The notes: a model not told the origin generated them from the sequence alone. Shown: positions 26,988 to 36,304, numbered from the stretch's first letter. The stretch is DNA of 64,000 nucleotides from Rhizobium mongolense subsp. loessense (GCF_900099775.1 NZ_FMTM01000004.1:372001-436000); one strand, 5' to 3'. Numbers and translations are program-made.

Positions 26988-27977
26988 TCAGAATTCGGCT
27001 GCGGCAAGCTGCGAGCGATTTGAGGACGCCTGCAGCGGAAAGAGCTCTTCCGCCGTGAGTATTCGCGCCAGGATGCCCTGCGCGTGCAGTTCCCGGGCAA
27101 AATCGGCAATCATCGCACGGTTGGCATCAAGGCCGCTTTCGTCCCAGTCCGGTGGCAGATCTGCCGCGACCTTCAAGAGCTCATCGAGCATCCACGGCGT
27201 GGTATCGGTATATTTGCGGCGCTTGGTCGTCCAGACGCGCTTGGATTCATCGATCAAGGTGCTGAGTTCTTCGAGGAGCCATGGATGTTCCGCCGCCACC
27301 GTCGCCTTGACGCCGATGAGATGCATGCCCGGCACGTAGCCGACCTCGTCGAAATACTGGCGTTCGGCACCACGAAAATCTGCAAGCACCTGGCGGAACG
27401 GGGAATCTTTATCGAAGAAGCCCTCGGGCATGAAGGGTGTGAAAACCGCATCCAGCCCGCCCTCTTTCAGAAGTTCGACCATCGGCCGCTCGCCGGGGGC
27501 CGCCTCGATGCGCCCCGGGCGGCCAAATCCGTCGAGACGATCGGTGACAGGGTGGGCTTGCGTCAACCGGCCGGCAAACCACATCGCATCCTCGACGCCG
27601 ACACCTTCACGGCGCAAGGCTGCGCGCGTCCAGGTGTTTCCGGAATCGCGCCATCCGGTCACACCGATCCGCTTTCCGGCAAGCTGACTCAGTTGCGTGA
27701 TCGGGCTCTTTTTCGTCGTGATGATGCAGCGATGGCGAAAGCCGCGCATGATGAAGTTCGGGATGCCGATCACAGTCTCGTCGCCGTCGGCGCGAAGCTG
27801 GGTATATCGGCTGAAGGACATTTCCGCCGCGTCGTGGGCATCGTCCTTTCCAATATGGGAGATGAGCGTGCCAACCCTTTCGACCTTCACGTCGAGGCGG
27901 GGTGACGAGACCTCTCCCAGCACCAGCGGGGTCATATAGTCCCAGTCGCGCAGGGCCAGTCGTATCGTTACAGTCAT
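26988..27977 (-). CDS. substrate-binding-like protein, 4,5-dihydroxyphthalate decarboxylase family
   Basis: 329 residues from the ATG at 27977; an upstream TTG gives five extra residues and is less likely. There is no signal peptide. The sequence (LALRDWDYMTPLVLGEV; KRIGVTGWRDSGNTWTRAAL) resembles proteins annotated as 4,5-dihydroxyphthalate decarboxylase or ABC substrate-binding (NMT1/THI5-like) proteins, which share a type-II periplasmic binding fold. Without a signal peptide it probably acts in the cytosol as an enzyme or sensor. It is the first gene of the operon, 36 bases before the true binding protein and opposite the MocR regulator. Confidence 0.7.
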   Translation of the reverse strand: MTVTIRLALRDWDYMTPLVLGEVSSPRLDVKVERVGTLISHIGKDDAHDAAEMSFSRYTQLRADGDETVIGIPNFIMRGFRHRCIITTKKSPITQLSQLAGKRIGVTGWRDSGNTWTRAALRREGVGVEDAMWFAGRLTQAHPVTDRLDGFGRPGRIEAAPGERPMVELLKEGGLDAVFTPFMPEGFFDKDSPFRQVLADFRGAERQYFDEVGYVPGMHLIGVKATVAAEHPWLLEELSTLIDESKRVWTTKRRKYTDTTPWMLDELLKVAADLPPDWDESGLDANRAMIADFARELHAQGILARILTAEELFPLQASSNRSQLAAAEF

Positions 27978-28016
27978 GCATTTCGCTCGCAAAGAATGGT
28001 CACTAATGGTCGTAAA

Positions 28017-28066
28017 TAAATGTTCAATTTGCTGCGATCAAATGTTATTACGTTATTGAACATTTA
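28017..28066. promoter_or_regulatory. 12-bp inverted repeat, likely MocR operator
   Basis: Perfect arms TAAATGTTCAAT (28017-28028) and ATTGAACATTTA (28055-28066), centres 38 bp apart, in the 103-bp divergent gap between the MocR gene and the operon it faces. The right arm ends 14 bp before the regulator's ATG. MocR proteins commonly bind two spaced half sites, so this is the natural operator candidate. Confidence 0.7.
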
Positions 28067-28080
28067 ATCCCGGTGCAAAA

Positions 28081-29409
28081 ATGAGCGAAACCCGAAATGC
28101 CGATTGGTTTGCCGAAAAATTAAGCGACAAGTCCATTCGCGGAATTGCGTTGGAAACCAGCGCCATGATCCGGGCGGGCGCGCTTCCCGTCGGAACCAAG
28201 CTGCCTGCGATCCGCGACCTTGCCTTTGCGCTTGGCGTCAGCCCTGCGACGATCTCTGAGGCCTGGAGCGAGCTGCGTCGCCAGAAGATCATCAGCGGGC
28301 GCGGCCGCAACGGCACCTGGATCAGCGGTGATCGGTTCGTTGCCAAGCCCGAGAGGCTTGCAAGTTCCGGCAACTACGGCGAGGGCGTACTCGACCTCAC
28401 GGCGGCGGTCCCGGATGTAAGCCTGCTACCGCCCTTGGCAGAAGCCCTGGGATACGGCGCCTCGGCGGATAACCTCAACAGCTACGAACGCAGCCTGATC
28501 CTGCCGGAGCTCGAAGCGGCCGTGCGGCGCGACTGGCCCTACGAGCCGGAGGCCTTTCTTGCAACAAACGGCGGCTACAACGCCGTCTATACGCTCTTGC
28601 ATGCGTTAGTGATGCCAGGCGCTTCGGTCGCAATCGAGAACCCGACGGCCATGCGCCTTCTCGATATCCTGGAGGATCTGGGCGTGCGCATTCTGCCCGT
28701 TCAGTGCGACAAGGACGGTCCCCTGCCGTCGTCGCTCGAAGCGGCCATGAAATATCGCCCCGTCGCTTTTCTGTTTCAGCCGCGGCTTCACTCCGTGACC
28801 GGCCAAACCGTCAGCAAGGCGCGCCTGGAAGCTCTGGGAGATATTTTGGCGGGGAGCGACACGCTGATCATCGAAGACGATGGGGTGGCCGACATTTCCG
28901 GCGCACCCAAGCATTCCTTGGGAGGGCGCTATCCGGACCGCGTCATTCATATCCTGTCCTATTCGAAGACGCTCGGTCCAGACCTGCGTCTTGCCGTGCT
29001 GTCGAGTTCCCGGGCGATCGTGGAGCAGATTCAATCCTATCGGAGCTTCAGCGCCGGCTGGACCAGCCGGATTCTGCAAGCGGCTGCAGCGTGGCTGCTC
29101 CGCGATCCCAGAACCGACGAAATCCTTGCCCGCGCGCGCAATATCTATCAGCAGCGCCACGATGATCTGACGAACGCTCTGCGCGAGCGCGGAGTCGAGT
29201 TGGATGATGGAGGAGGCCTCTGCGCCTGGATTCCGGTCTCGTCGGAGCCTTTTGCGATGGTCACCTTGGCGGCGAGGGGGATCGCAGTTCACCCCGGCGC
29301 AAAGTTCTCGATCCAGCCCAGCAATCATATCAGGGTCGCTACGGGCAATCTTTCGGAACGTAGCAGCGAGGTCGCGGACGGTATAGCGCTGGCCTGCACG
29401 ACCGGCTGA
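28081..29409 (+). CDS. MocR-type regulator (GntR helix-turn-helix plus aminotransferase domain)
   Basis: 442 residues. The N-terminal winged helix (about 20-85: LPAIRDLAFALGVSPATISE) is of the GntR type. Residues about 105-440 form a PLP-dependent aminotransferase fold type I, with the PLP Lys296 in SYSKTLGP and the YN and IIEDD cofactor-contact motifs present. In MocR regulators, PLP and an amino compound bound in this domain switch DNA binding. It is divergent from the amino acid ABC operon, which it probably controls together with its own gene, through the inverted repeat at 28017. Confidence 0.92.
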   Translation: MSETRNADWFAEKLSDKSIRGIALETSAMIRAGALPVGTKLPAIRDLAFALGVSPATISEAWSELRRQKIISGRGRNGTWISGDRFVAKPERLASSGNYGEGVLDLTAAVPDVSLLPPLAEALGYGASADNLNSYERSLILPELEAAVRRDWPYEPEAFLATNGGYNAVYTLLHALVMPGASVAIENPTAMRLLDILEDLGVRILPVQCDKDGPLPSSLEAAMKYRPVAFLFQPRLHSVTGQTVSKARLEALGDILAGSDTLIIEDDGVADISGAPKHSLGGRYPDRVIHILSYSKTLGPDLRLAVLSSSRAIVEQIQSYRSFSAGWTSRILQAAAAWLLRDPRTDEILARARNIYQQRHDDLTNALRERGVELDDGGGLCAWIPVSSEPFAMVTLAARGIAVHPGAKFSIQPSNHIRVATGNLSERSSEVADGIALACTTG

Positions 29410-29593
29410 TCCGGGATATTGAACAGGCATTCGAGGATCCAGATAGGATAGTAAGGTTGAAGCCTCAACGGATTGATGAACGCCGGACGCCGAGCGCGGC
29501 AGCGCGTTAGAGCCAAATGTCTGCGACGTAAGGTTGCCTATGGAGGCTTTCCATGCGTATGCTTAAACGGCCGAACAATGGGTTTTTACCGTC

Positions 29594-30673
29594 TTGGCAG
29601 CAGAACAAACACCGTGGTGGGCATGGGTTTCGCCTGCAGTAGCATGGGCGATCCTGTTGGTGACGCCGTTTACAGGCAGCGCGGGCCTTGTCGCTGCGGC
29701 TGCTGGAGTCGCTCTGATCGCCACCGTCTTTGCCGCGGTATTCCACGCCGAAGTGGTCGCACAGCGGGTCGGCGAGCCCTTCGGCACGCTGGTTCTGGCT
29801 GTCGCCGTCACCGTGATCGAAGTAGCGCTGATCGTCTCGGTGATGATTGCAGCTCCGGGAGAAAAGGCGGACCTGGCTCGCGACACCGTATTCGCCGCTG
29901 TCATGATCGTGATGAACGGTATCGTCGGCCTGTGCCTGCTTTCCGGGGGCATGCGTCACCACGAACAGGGATTTCAGCTCCAGGGAGCGAGTGCTGCCTT
30001 GGCCGTACTGGCCGCGCTCACCGTCCTGACGCTGGTCGTGCCAAACGTCGTCACGCGCGCACCAGGGCCGATGTTCAGCACGCCGCAGCTTGTTTTCGCC
30101 GGTGTAGTTTCATTGGTCCTTTACGGGGCATTCATCTTCGTCCAGACCGTGCGGCACCGCGACTACTTCCTGCCGTTTGAAGCCGATAACGAGGATGCGC
30201 ACGCGCCGGTGCCCTCAAACAGGAAGGCAGCCATGAGCGCAGGCTTGCTGTTCGTCGCGCTCGTGGCGGTGGTGGGCCTTGCGAAAGCTCTGACGCCTTC
30301 GCTCGAGGCAGGAGTCGACTGGCTCGGCGTGCCGAAGGCCGTCGTGGGAATCGTCATTGCGGGCGTCGTGTTGCTTCCCGAATGCCTGGCGGCGCTCAGA
30401 GCAGCGCAAGCCAACCGACTGCAGACCAGCCTGAACCTGGCGCTGGGATCGGCACTTGCGACAATCGGCCTTACGATCCCCGCCGTCGCGCTCGTCTCGA
30501 TCGTGCTTGGCGAGCCCCTGGCGCTTGGCCTGGAGGAGAAGGATCAGACTCTGCTGATGCTGACGCTGATCATCAGCGTGATCACATTGGGCACGGGCCG
30601 GACCACCGTGCTTCAGGGCATCGTGCACCTCGTCGTTTTTGCAGTATTCTTGTTCTTTGCCGTTTCGCCATAG
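29594..30673 (+). CDS. CaCA-family Ca2+(Na+)/H+ exchanger, ChaA / Y4hA type
   Basis: 359 residues with about ten membrane helices and two inverted repeats typical of the cation/proton exchanger family. Each has a conserved acidic residue in its alpha repeat (VTVIEVALIVSVMI in the first, GVVLLPECLAALRAA in the second). Acidic loop EADNEDAHA lies near the centre. Rhizobial members are called 'ionic transporter y4hA'; E. coli ChaA is a homologue that exports Ca2+ or Na+/K+ in exchange for H+. The earliest in-frame start is a TTG; no ATG gives a better fit, so the exact start is uncertain. It appears monocistronic. Confidence 0.85.
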   Translation: MAAEQTPWWAWVSPAVAWAILLVTPFTGSAGLVAAAAGVALIATVFAAVFHAEVVAQRVGEPFGTLVLAVAVTVIEVALIVSVMIAAPGEKADLARDTVFAAVMIVMNGIVGLCLLSGGMRHHEQGFQLQGASAALAVLAALTVLTLVVPNVVTRAPGPMFSTPQLVFAGVVSLVLYGAFIFVQTVRHRDYFLPFEADNEDAHAPVPSNRKAAMSAGLLFVALVAVVGLAKALTPSLEAGVDWLGVPKAVVGIVIAGVVLLPECLAALRAAQANRLQTSLNLALGSALATIGLTIPAVALVSIVLGEPLALGLEEKDQTLLMLTLIISVITLGTGRTTVLQGIVHLVVFAVFLFFAVSP

Positions 30674-30726
30674 CCTTCCGGTCGCGACGTATCCATCGCA
30701 CCCATGGGCTTTTCAGCGACATCCTT

Positions 30727-30975
30727 TTACGGCCGACTTTCGAAGTGATGTTTCAGGCGAGCGATCTGCTCAGCGCTCCACCCGTCCACAGCCGTCACCT
30801 CGATCCAGGCGTCGATGTAATGTGCCGGCGCATAGACGTGCCCATACCCTATGGGGGCTGTGGTGGCCATCGCCATGTCGAGCGTGAGCTGCAGAAGCGT
30901 CACCACCGGATACCACCGCAGCTCGGAAGACACGTCCGGACCGCGAGGCGCCTTCATCCAATCCGGCTCCCTGTA
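30727..30975 (-). pseudogene. detached C-terminus of alpha/beta-hydrolase after in-frame TGA
   Basis: Reading on from the TGA at 30976-30978 in the same frame gives YREPDWMKAPRGPDVSSELR and continues to a natural stop at 30727, 82 more residues. This is the normal C-terminal part of this hydrolase family. A change of one base (TGG to TGA, Trp to stop) would explain the interruption. A separate start at 30957 is in frame but has no ribosome-binding site. Confidence 0.7.
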
Positions 30976-32376
30976 TCAGGACCGATAGTCGAAGAAGGTC
31001 ACCGGGTCGCTGGCATACTGCAGATAGACGATCCGCATCGGCCCCCACTGCGCTCCCGGAATCGCCAAGGCGTTCTCCTGGCTGGTGAACCGCACATATG
31101 AGCCATTCCGGAAGCGTGGCTGCCAGGCCGGCGAACCGTGAACGCGATCGTCGGTCACCGAGCGCCAGATTCGGCTCGGAAATGGCGGACCGCTCCACAG
31201 AGCTCCATGATACGGATCGCCGATGACTTCGAACAGTTCGGCGGATTGCTCGGAGCTTAATGCGCCAAGGCTCAGCCCATGCAGGTAGAGCCTGGGGCGA
31301 CTTTCCCTGGGCAGTTTCGTCCAATGCGCGTAGACTTCCGCAAATAGCGTGCGAGCGGCATCGGCCCCGTAGTCGGGCTCGACCAGAAGGGATAACCAGC
31401 TTGTAAGATAGGAATACTGCATCGCGATGCTGGCCACATCGCCTCCGTGGAGGTATTCGACCGTGTCCGCGGCCGCAGGGTCGATCCATCCGGTACCCGT
31501 CGGCATCACGACGATGAGCACTGACCGCTCGAATCCACCGACACGCTTGAGCTCCTCCACGGCCAGCTTCGCGCGCGCCTCGGCGGTCTCGGCAGACCGC
31601 AGCCCGACATAGACGCGGACCGGCTCAAGCGTGTCTCTGCCGAGAAACGACTGCAAATCCTTGCTGGTCGGTCCCGTCGCAATGAATTCCCGTCCAGCCC
31701 TTCCAAGCTCGTCCCACTCGATCAGGGAGGCGTTGCTACCGGTCTTGTTCGCGTCAGTCGGTTGCTGGCTCTCGGGCTCGATGAGTTCGTCGAATGCCTG
31801 GAAGGAGGAATCCGCCGCGTACAGGGCAAGCTTGAAGAGGACCCCGTCGATGAGCGACCAGAACAACGTCACCGCAATGACAATGCCGGCCAAATAGGAC
31901 ACGCGCCTCGACACAAATCGGTTGAGCCTTCTGGACGTGAACAGGAAGGTTAGCTGAAAAAACCACGCGAGCACGAACAGCAATGCGAAGGTCAGCGCGG
32001 CGATCAAACCGACCTCCAAGGGACGCGCAGTATCGACCGGTTCCAAGCCCATCAGGTGGCGAATCGAGTTCTGCCATTCCGACGCCCGCCACAGGAAAAC
32101 GGCAACGATCGAAACGCAGACCACTGCAGCAATGAGCTTGATGATCCGCAGTGTGCGGTCCTTTGGCTTGGGCAATTCCAGATAGCGAGCCAGCCATCGC
32201 CCAAAGACGCCGAGGCCGTATCCGGCAGCGAAGGAAAATCCGGATAAGACCCCCTGGGTCACAAACGTGCGTGGAAGCAGCGTCGGAGTGAGCGAGGCCG
32301 CGAAGAACAGTGCTCCGATCAAAAGACCGGCGGCCGAAAAGGAATTCCAAAACCTGAAGATTTGAGATTGAGACAC
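30976..32376 (-). CDS. membrane alpha/beta-hydrolase family protein, interrupted
   Basis: 466 residues from a GTG at 32376, chosen because AAGGG lies upstream; upstream codons to 32487 are open but Arg/Ser-rich. The N-terminal third has four membrane helices (about 10-190), and the C-terminal part is an alpha/beta-hydrolase with the nucleophile elbow YLHGLSLGALS. This matches the family of two-domain alpha/beta-hydrolase membrane proteins (formerly DUF2319) of actinobacteria and proteobacteria, whose substrate is unknown to me. The frame ends in an internal TGA (see 30727-30975), cutting off about 80 residues, so activity is doubtful unless the stop is read through. Confidence 0.78.
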   Translation of the reverse strand: MSQSQIFRFWNSFSAAGLLIGALFFAASLTPTLLPRTFVTQGVLSGFSFAAGYGLGVFGRWLARYLELPKPKDRTLRIIKLIAAVVCVSIVAVFLWRASEWQNSIRHLMGLEPVDTARPLEVGLIAALTFALLFVLAWFFQLTFLFTSRRLNRFVSRRVSYLAGIVIAVTLFWSLIDGVLFKLALYAADSSFQAFDELIEPESQQPTDANKTGSNASLIEWDELGRAGREFIATGPTSKDLQSFLGRDTLEPVRVYVGLRSAETAEARAKLAVEELKRVGGFERSVLIVVMPTGTGWIDPAAADTVEYLHGGDVASIAMQYSYLTSWLSLLVEPDYGADAARTLFAEVYAHWTKLPRESRPRLYLHGLSLGALSSEQSAELFEVIGDPYHGALWSGPPFPSRIWRSVTDDRVHGSPAWQPRFRNGSYVRFTSQENALAIPGAQWGPMRIVYLQYASDPVTFFDYRS

Positions 32377-32578
32377 GGCAGCGGCCCTTAAGTACACCGG
32401 AGTGCTCCGAGAAAACCTACCGTGCAAGCTGCGACGGCGCAACCTTGAACTGTGGCGCCTCGAATCCGGTGCTTGACCGAACTGCACTAAGGGATAGAAT
32501 TAGAAATATCTTATTTAGAGACGCGCGAATCGAACAAGCAAGTCTGTCATCAACGTCATCTACGAAGCGAGCCGTGTA

Positions 32579-33223
32579 ATGGATTTCTCGGTGATTGATG
32601 TACAGCTCGTGGTGACGCTACTGCTGCTCTTGCTCGTCGGCATGGGGCCCAAAATCGCATTGGTGCCTTTTCTCGAAAAGACCAAGCACTTCGAACCTCA
32701 GACACAACGGGCCGTCGGGCGACGGATGGTTGTGACGGCGGTCGTCACGGCAATCGTCCTGTTTGCAACCGGAGCGCTCCTCATGCGCCTGCTGCATATC
32801 AGCGCTGGTGCCGTTGCGGTGGGCGGTGCGATCATTCTTGCGATTCTGGCCATCGAAATGGTCGCCGGGCCTGGCAAGAAGGTCGAGGAGGACGCCGGTG
32901 TCCAAGAAGACCCAAGCCGGATCGCCGTTTACCCGCTCGCCATCCCATATCTGCTCAATCCGGTCGGCATCACAATACTCATCGTTGCCTCCGGCGAGGT
33001 CGTCTCAATCGCCAGTGCCGGCCTCGTTTTGGGACTCGTCTTGCTTGTTGGCGCGTTCGACTATCTGGTCTTTTCCAACATCGACAAGGTGGCAAAGCGC
33101 CTGAACCCGGTCACTCTGGTAATATCCGAGGTTGTGTTCGGGATCTTGTTGACCGCGGTTGCGGTCGAACTGATGGTTTTCGGGCTGCGTTCACTTGAGA
33201 TCATTGCGGGGGCCAAGCACTAG
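32579..33223 (+). CDS. MarC-like integral membrane protein
   Basis: 214 residues, six membrane helices, no soluble domain. The order (N-terminal helix pair, charged loop FLEKTKHFEPQTQRAVGRRM, three central helices with NPVGITILIV, two C-terminal helices) follows the MarC family. Despite the name, MarC proteins have no shown role in antibiotic resistance. Length normal (about 200-220). It is followed by the HlyD/DUF2955 pair with a 100-base gap, possibly one transcript. Confidence 0.8.
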   Translation: MDFSVIDVQLVVTLLLLLLVGMGPKIALVPFLEKTKHFEPQTQRAVGRRMVVTAVVTAIVLFATGALLMRLLHISAGAVAVGGAIILAILAIEMVAGPGKKVEEDAGVQEDPSRIAVYPLAIPYLLNPVGITILIVASGEVVSIASAGLVLGLVLLVGAFDYLVFSNIDKVAKRLNPVTLVISEVVFGILLTAVAVELMVFGLRSLEIIAGAKH

Positions 33224-33324
33224 AACGTGAAGCTCTGATGACCTTGGGTGCGAAGCGGCCCAATGCATGGGAAGCGGATATGGGCGACGTCGGCGAATAC
33301 GCACGACGAGCGAGGGAGGATGGG

Positions 33325-34446
33325 ATGGCGGACGAGAAAATGGTAGCGGAGCCCTCGACGCTTGCGCCACCGCCCGCAAAAGCTCTCCGGCAAAAAAATC
33401 CGGTTCGCCGCGTGACGCTGATCGTGATCGCGATCTGCGCCGTGCTCTTCTTCTATGGCATTGCCTCGGACCGATATACTCCGTACACAGCTCAGGGACT
33501 GGTGCAGGCCTACCTGGTCAAGATCGCTCCTGAAGTTGGAGGCAAGGTGGTCGAGATCGGCGTCGAAACCGATCAGCGGGTAGAGGCGGGCACCGTCCTG
33601 TTTCGCATCGATCCCGACATGTATGAGCTTGCCGTCCGCAGCGCGGAGGCGCAGCTCGAAGCCGTCGGGCAGTCGATCGGAGCGTCAACCGCTGCTGTTG
33701 CGACGGCGGAGGCCAAGCTCGTCGAGGCCATTGCCAAGCGGGAGAACGCGCGGGAGCAGGCGGCGCGTACCTTCGAGCTGGTCAAGAAGGGCGTCTATCC
33801 CACCGCGCGCAGAGCGCAGGCGCAGTCGTTCCTGGATTCGGCAGAGGCTGTCGTGGTTCAGGCCGAGGCCGAAGTCGAGAAGGCTCGCCAAGCACTTGGC
33901 CCCACGGGTGCAAACAATCCTCAGATCCGCGAAGCCATGGCGGCATTGGAGCAAGCGAGCCTCGACCTGCAGAACACGACCGTGTTGGCTCCCTCCGAGG
34001 GCGGCGTGACGAGTCTCTCGCTGGCGCTAGGACAAGTCTTGGGAAAGGGGGAAGCCGCGATGACCTACATCGACATACGGGAGGTCTGGATCGAAGGGGC
34101 GTTCCGCGAAAACGCCCTGGAGAACGTCGCCATGGGCGATCCAGTCGACATTGTGCTCGACATTCTTCCAGGACGGGTACTCACGGGACGAGTGGTTTCG
34201 CTGGGCTACGGGGTAGGCAACCGCAGCATCGACTCAAGCACTGGCCTGCCTGCCCCGCGCGCTCAGAGTGGCTGGGTTCGCCCGCCTCAGTTGATGCCGG
34301 TGCGCATCAAGTTTGACCAGGAGGTACGGCCGCTGCGTTTCGGCGCGCAGGCCAACTTGATGATTTATACCAGCGGCAACGCCTTCATGAACGTGCTCGG
34401 CAACATCAGGATGCGACTCGTCGCGCTGCTGACCTATGTCCAGTGA
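33325..34446 (+). CDS. HlyD-family membrane fusion protein
   Basis: 373 residues from the ATG at 33325, supported by GGGAGGATGGG just upstream; longer starts lie in a region without such a site. One N-terminal membrane anchor (about 32-50), then a barrel-sandwich/lipoyl half (VKIAPEVGGKVVEIGVETDQ), a coiled-coil hairpin (about 95-195, heptad-rich AEAQLEAVGQ...EAEVEKARQAL), the second lipoyl half and a beta-barrel. It links an inner-membrane pump to the outer membrane. The downstream gene overlaps by 11 bases and encodes the matching pump protein, as in the aaeAB pair for aromatic acid efflux. Confidence 0.9.
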   Translation: MADEKMVAEPSTLAPPPAKALRQKNPVRRVTLIVIAICAVLFFYGIASDRYTPYTAQGLVQAYLVKIAPEVGGKVVEIGVETDQRVEAGTVLFRIDPDMYELAVRSAEAQLEAVGQSIGASTAAVATAEAKLVEAIAKRENAREQAARTFELVKKGVYPTARRAQAQSFLDSAEAVVVQAEAEVEKARQALGPTGANNPQIREAMAALEQASLDLQNTTVLAPSEGGVTSLSLALGQVLGKGEAAMTYIDIREVWIEGAFRENALENVAMGDPVDIVLDILPGRVLTGRVVSLGYGVGNRSIDSSTGLPAPRAQSGWVRPPQLMPVRIKFDQEVRPLRFGAQANLMIYTSGNAFMNVLGNIRMRLVALLTYVQ

Positions 34447-35494
34447 AGCGTCGGCAATCTATCTTAGTGGAACCGACCGCGCCGTCGAAGGCCTGCGCCG
34501 AGCCGCTCTTCGCCTCGCCTTCGGGGTCGCAGCCTGTTTTACAGTGGTCGAGGCGCTTGACTGGGAGGCGACCTTCCTGGCCCCGCTCTTGGCCGCCAAC
34601 ATGCTCGCCAAGCTGGAACGCCCTTCGCCGAGCCTGGCGCAGGGTCTGACCGTCATCGTTCTGATTGCCGCGTCGACAGGGATAGTGCTGGTTCTCACGA
34701 CAGCCTTCATGAGCAATCCGACGGTGCTGATCCTTACACTCGCGCTCCTCGTCTATGTCTCATTCTATGCCCACAGACGCGGCGTGCCAGAATTGGCCAC
34801 GCTCCTTCCGCAAATTTCGGCCGTCATGCTGCCCACGATCGCCATCCTGTCGCCCGCGACAGCGGGATCGGTTGCCGCATCGATCGTAATGGCCGGCATC
34901 GTGGCCCTGATGGGGGTATGGGCAGCGCACGCGATATTCCCCGTTCCCGTGGTTGCAGAGCCCGAAGCGCTGCCCGCCGCCGGCACCACACGCGCGGCCG
35001 ATCCGGCCACGGCTGCGCGCCACGCGCTTTGCGACACGCTCATCCTACTGCCGGTTCTGACCTGGTTCATTCTCGACGCGACGCAGGTTTCGATCGTCGT
35101 ATTGATCGTCATCGTGACACTGCTTCGACTGCCCGATCGAGGACAAGGGCAGCAGGCCGCGCTCGGACTGATCCTCGGAAATCTCATCGGCGGGACAGCG
35201 GCCGCAGGATTCTACAATCTCGTGCTCGTTGGCGGCTCCTTGCTGTTCTTTATCACGGCGTTTTTTGCCGCAAGCCTCATTTTCGCTGGCCGCATCGCAG
35301 TGGCGGCTGATCGCGCACCCGTTTACGCCATAGCCTTCGCAACCTTCATCCTGCTCGTTGGGCTAGGCATGTCACCGCTGCCCGGCACCAGCGGCGAAGC
35401 CTTCGTCAGCCGCTTGCTCAATGTGCTTCTCGCGTCGGCTTACGCAATCGGCGGCCTGTCGCTCATGGAGCGCTGGCGACACCTGCCGTCCTGA
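34436..35494 (+). CDS. DUF2955 / FUSC-like inner membrane efflux protein
   Basis: 352 residues, about ten membrane helices in two sets of five, divided by a short charged loop at about 165-190. It corresponds to the DUF2955 family, related to FUSC/AaeB aromatic-acid-efflux proteins. The start overlaps the HlyD gene by 11 bases, indicating translational coupling and a two-part export system. Substrate is unknown; related systems export aromatic acids such as p-hydroxybenzoate or fusaric acid. Confidence 0.85.
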   Translation: MSSEASAIYLSGTDRAVEGLRRAALRLAFGVAACFTVVEALDWEATFLAPLLAANMLAKLERPSPSLAQGLTVIVLIAASTGIVLVLTTAFMSNPTVLILTLALLVYVSFYAHRRGVPELATLLPQISAVMLPTIAILSPATAGSVAASIVMAGIVALMGVWAAHAIFPVPVVAEPEALPAAGTTRAADPATAARHALCDTLILLPVLTWFILDATQVSIVVLIVIVTLLRLPDRGQGQQAALGLILGNLIGGTAAAGFYNLVLVGGSLLFFITAFFAASLIFAGRIAVAADRAPVYAIAFATFILLVGLGMSPLPGTSGEAFVSRLLNVLLASAYAIGGLSLMERWRHLPS

Positions 35495-35864
35495 ACACTT
35501 GCTCGAACAGACCTTCAATGGCGGGTTTGGATCGAGGCGTGACCTTCAAACATCATCGGCGAAGATCCGGATCTGACGGTTCCCGAAGCTTCTTGCGCTG
35601 TCGGACACAATGTCATTGGACGGTCTCACAAGAAACGAGCTCCACCATCACTTCGGTTTCGTCGAGAGCGCACTGTCCCCTCTGAGGTCGGGTCTTCTTC
35701 GCTGCCATTCGCGATCGATGCAGTTTGTTCACCGCGTTAAGACCTGCCTGACTTAAGAGGCTGCCTCTCGCATTCTTGGTCTACCGGCCGGGGCGGCAAT
35801 GCCCGATTCTTAGCGCTGATCACGGAGACACCGTGCTGAAATCGCCATAAGGAGAAATGCCGTT
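35495..35864. other. intergenic, no gene recognised
   Basis: About 370 bases between same-strand genes. Promoter for the cupin gene is expected here; no clear motif is seen. Confidence 0.4.
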
Positions 35865-36281
35865 ATGAATGCACGATCCATCATCGGCGCGGCCGTCGCC
35901 GCCCTCGCCATAGCCACCGCAATCCCTGCCGGAGCGCATGGCCCCGGCGACGTTGTCACGCCCCACTTCGAGCAAGCCATTCCCAACATTCCGGGCAAGA
36001 CGCTGACGGCCATGATTGTCGATTATCCCCCGGGCGGGGCCTCTGCCCCACACAGGCACGCGGACCGGTCGTTCATCTTCGCCTACGTCCTTTCCGGAGA
36101 AATCGAATCGAAGGTGAATGACGGCCCGACGCAGATCTATCGCGCCGGTGAGAGCTGGCACGAACCGCCGGCTGCCAACCATCTTGTCAGCCGCAATGCG
36201 AGCAAGACCAAGCCCGCAAAGCTGCTCGCCGTCTTTGTCGCCGACAGCGACGAAACGGCTCTGACCACCCCCACCGAGTAA
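35865..36281 (+). CDS. exported cupin-domain protein
   Basis: 138 residues. Signal peptide at 1-24 (cleavage after AGA). A single cupin barrel with metal-site residues: PHRHADRSFIFAYVLSGEIE (His-x-His in motif 1 and the later Glu) and motif 2 around ESWHEPPAANHLV (His). It is periplasmic. AAGGAGAAA upstream of the ATG. It is followed 23 bases later by an AhpD-like gene, and the two are probably one transcript; cupin plus AhpD-like pairs recur in Proteobacteria and are associated with redox stress. Confidence 0.85.
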   Translation: MNARSIIGAAVAALAIATAIPAGAHGPGDVVTPHFEQAIPNIPGKTLTAMIVDYPPGGASAPHRHADRSFIFAYVLSGEIESKVNDGPTQIYRAGESWHEPPAANHLVSRNASKTKPAKLLAVFVADSDETALTTPTE

Positions 36282-36304
36282 AAAGAGCTTGAAGGAACAA
36301 GACA

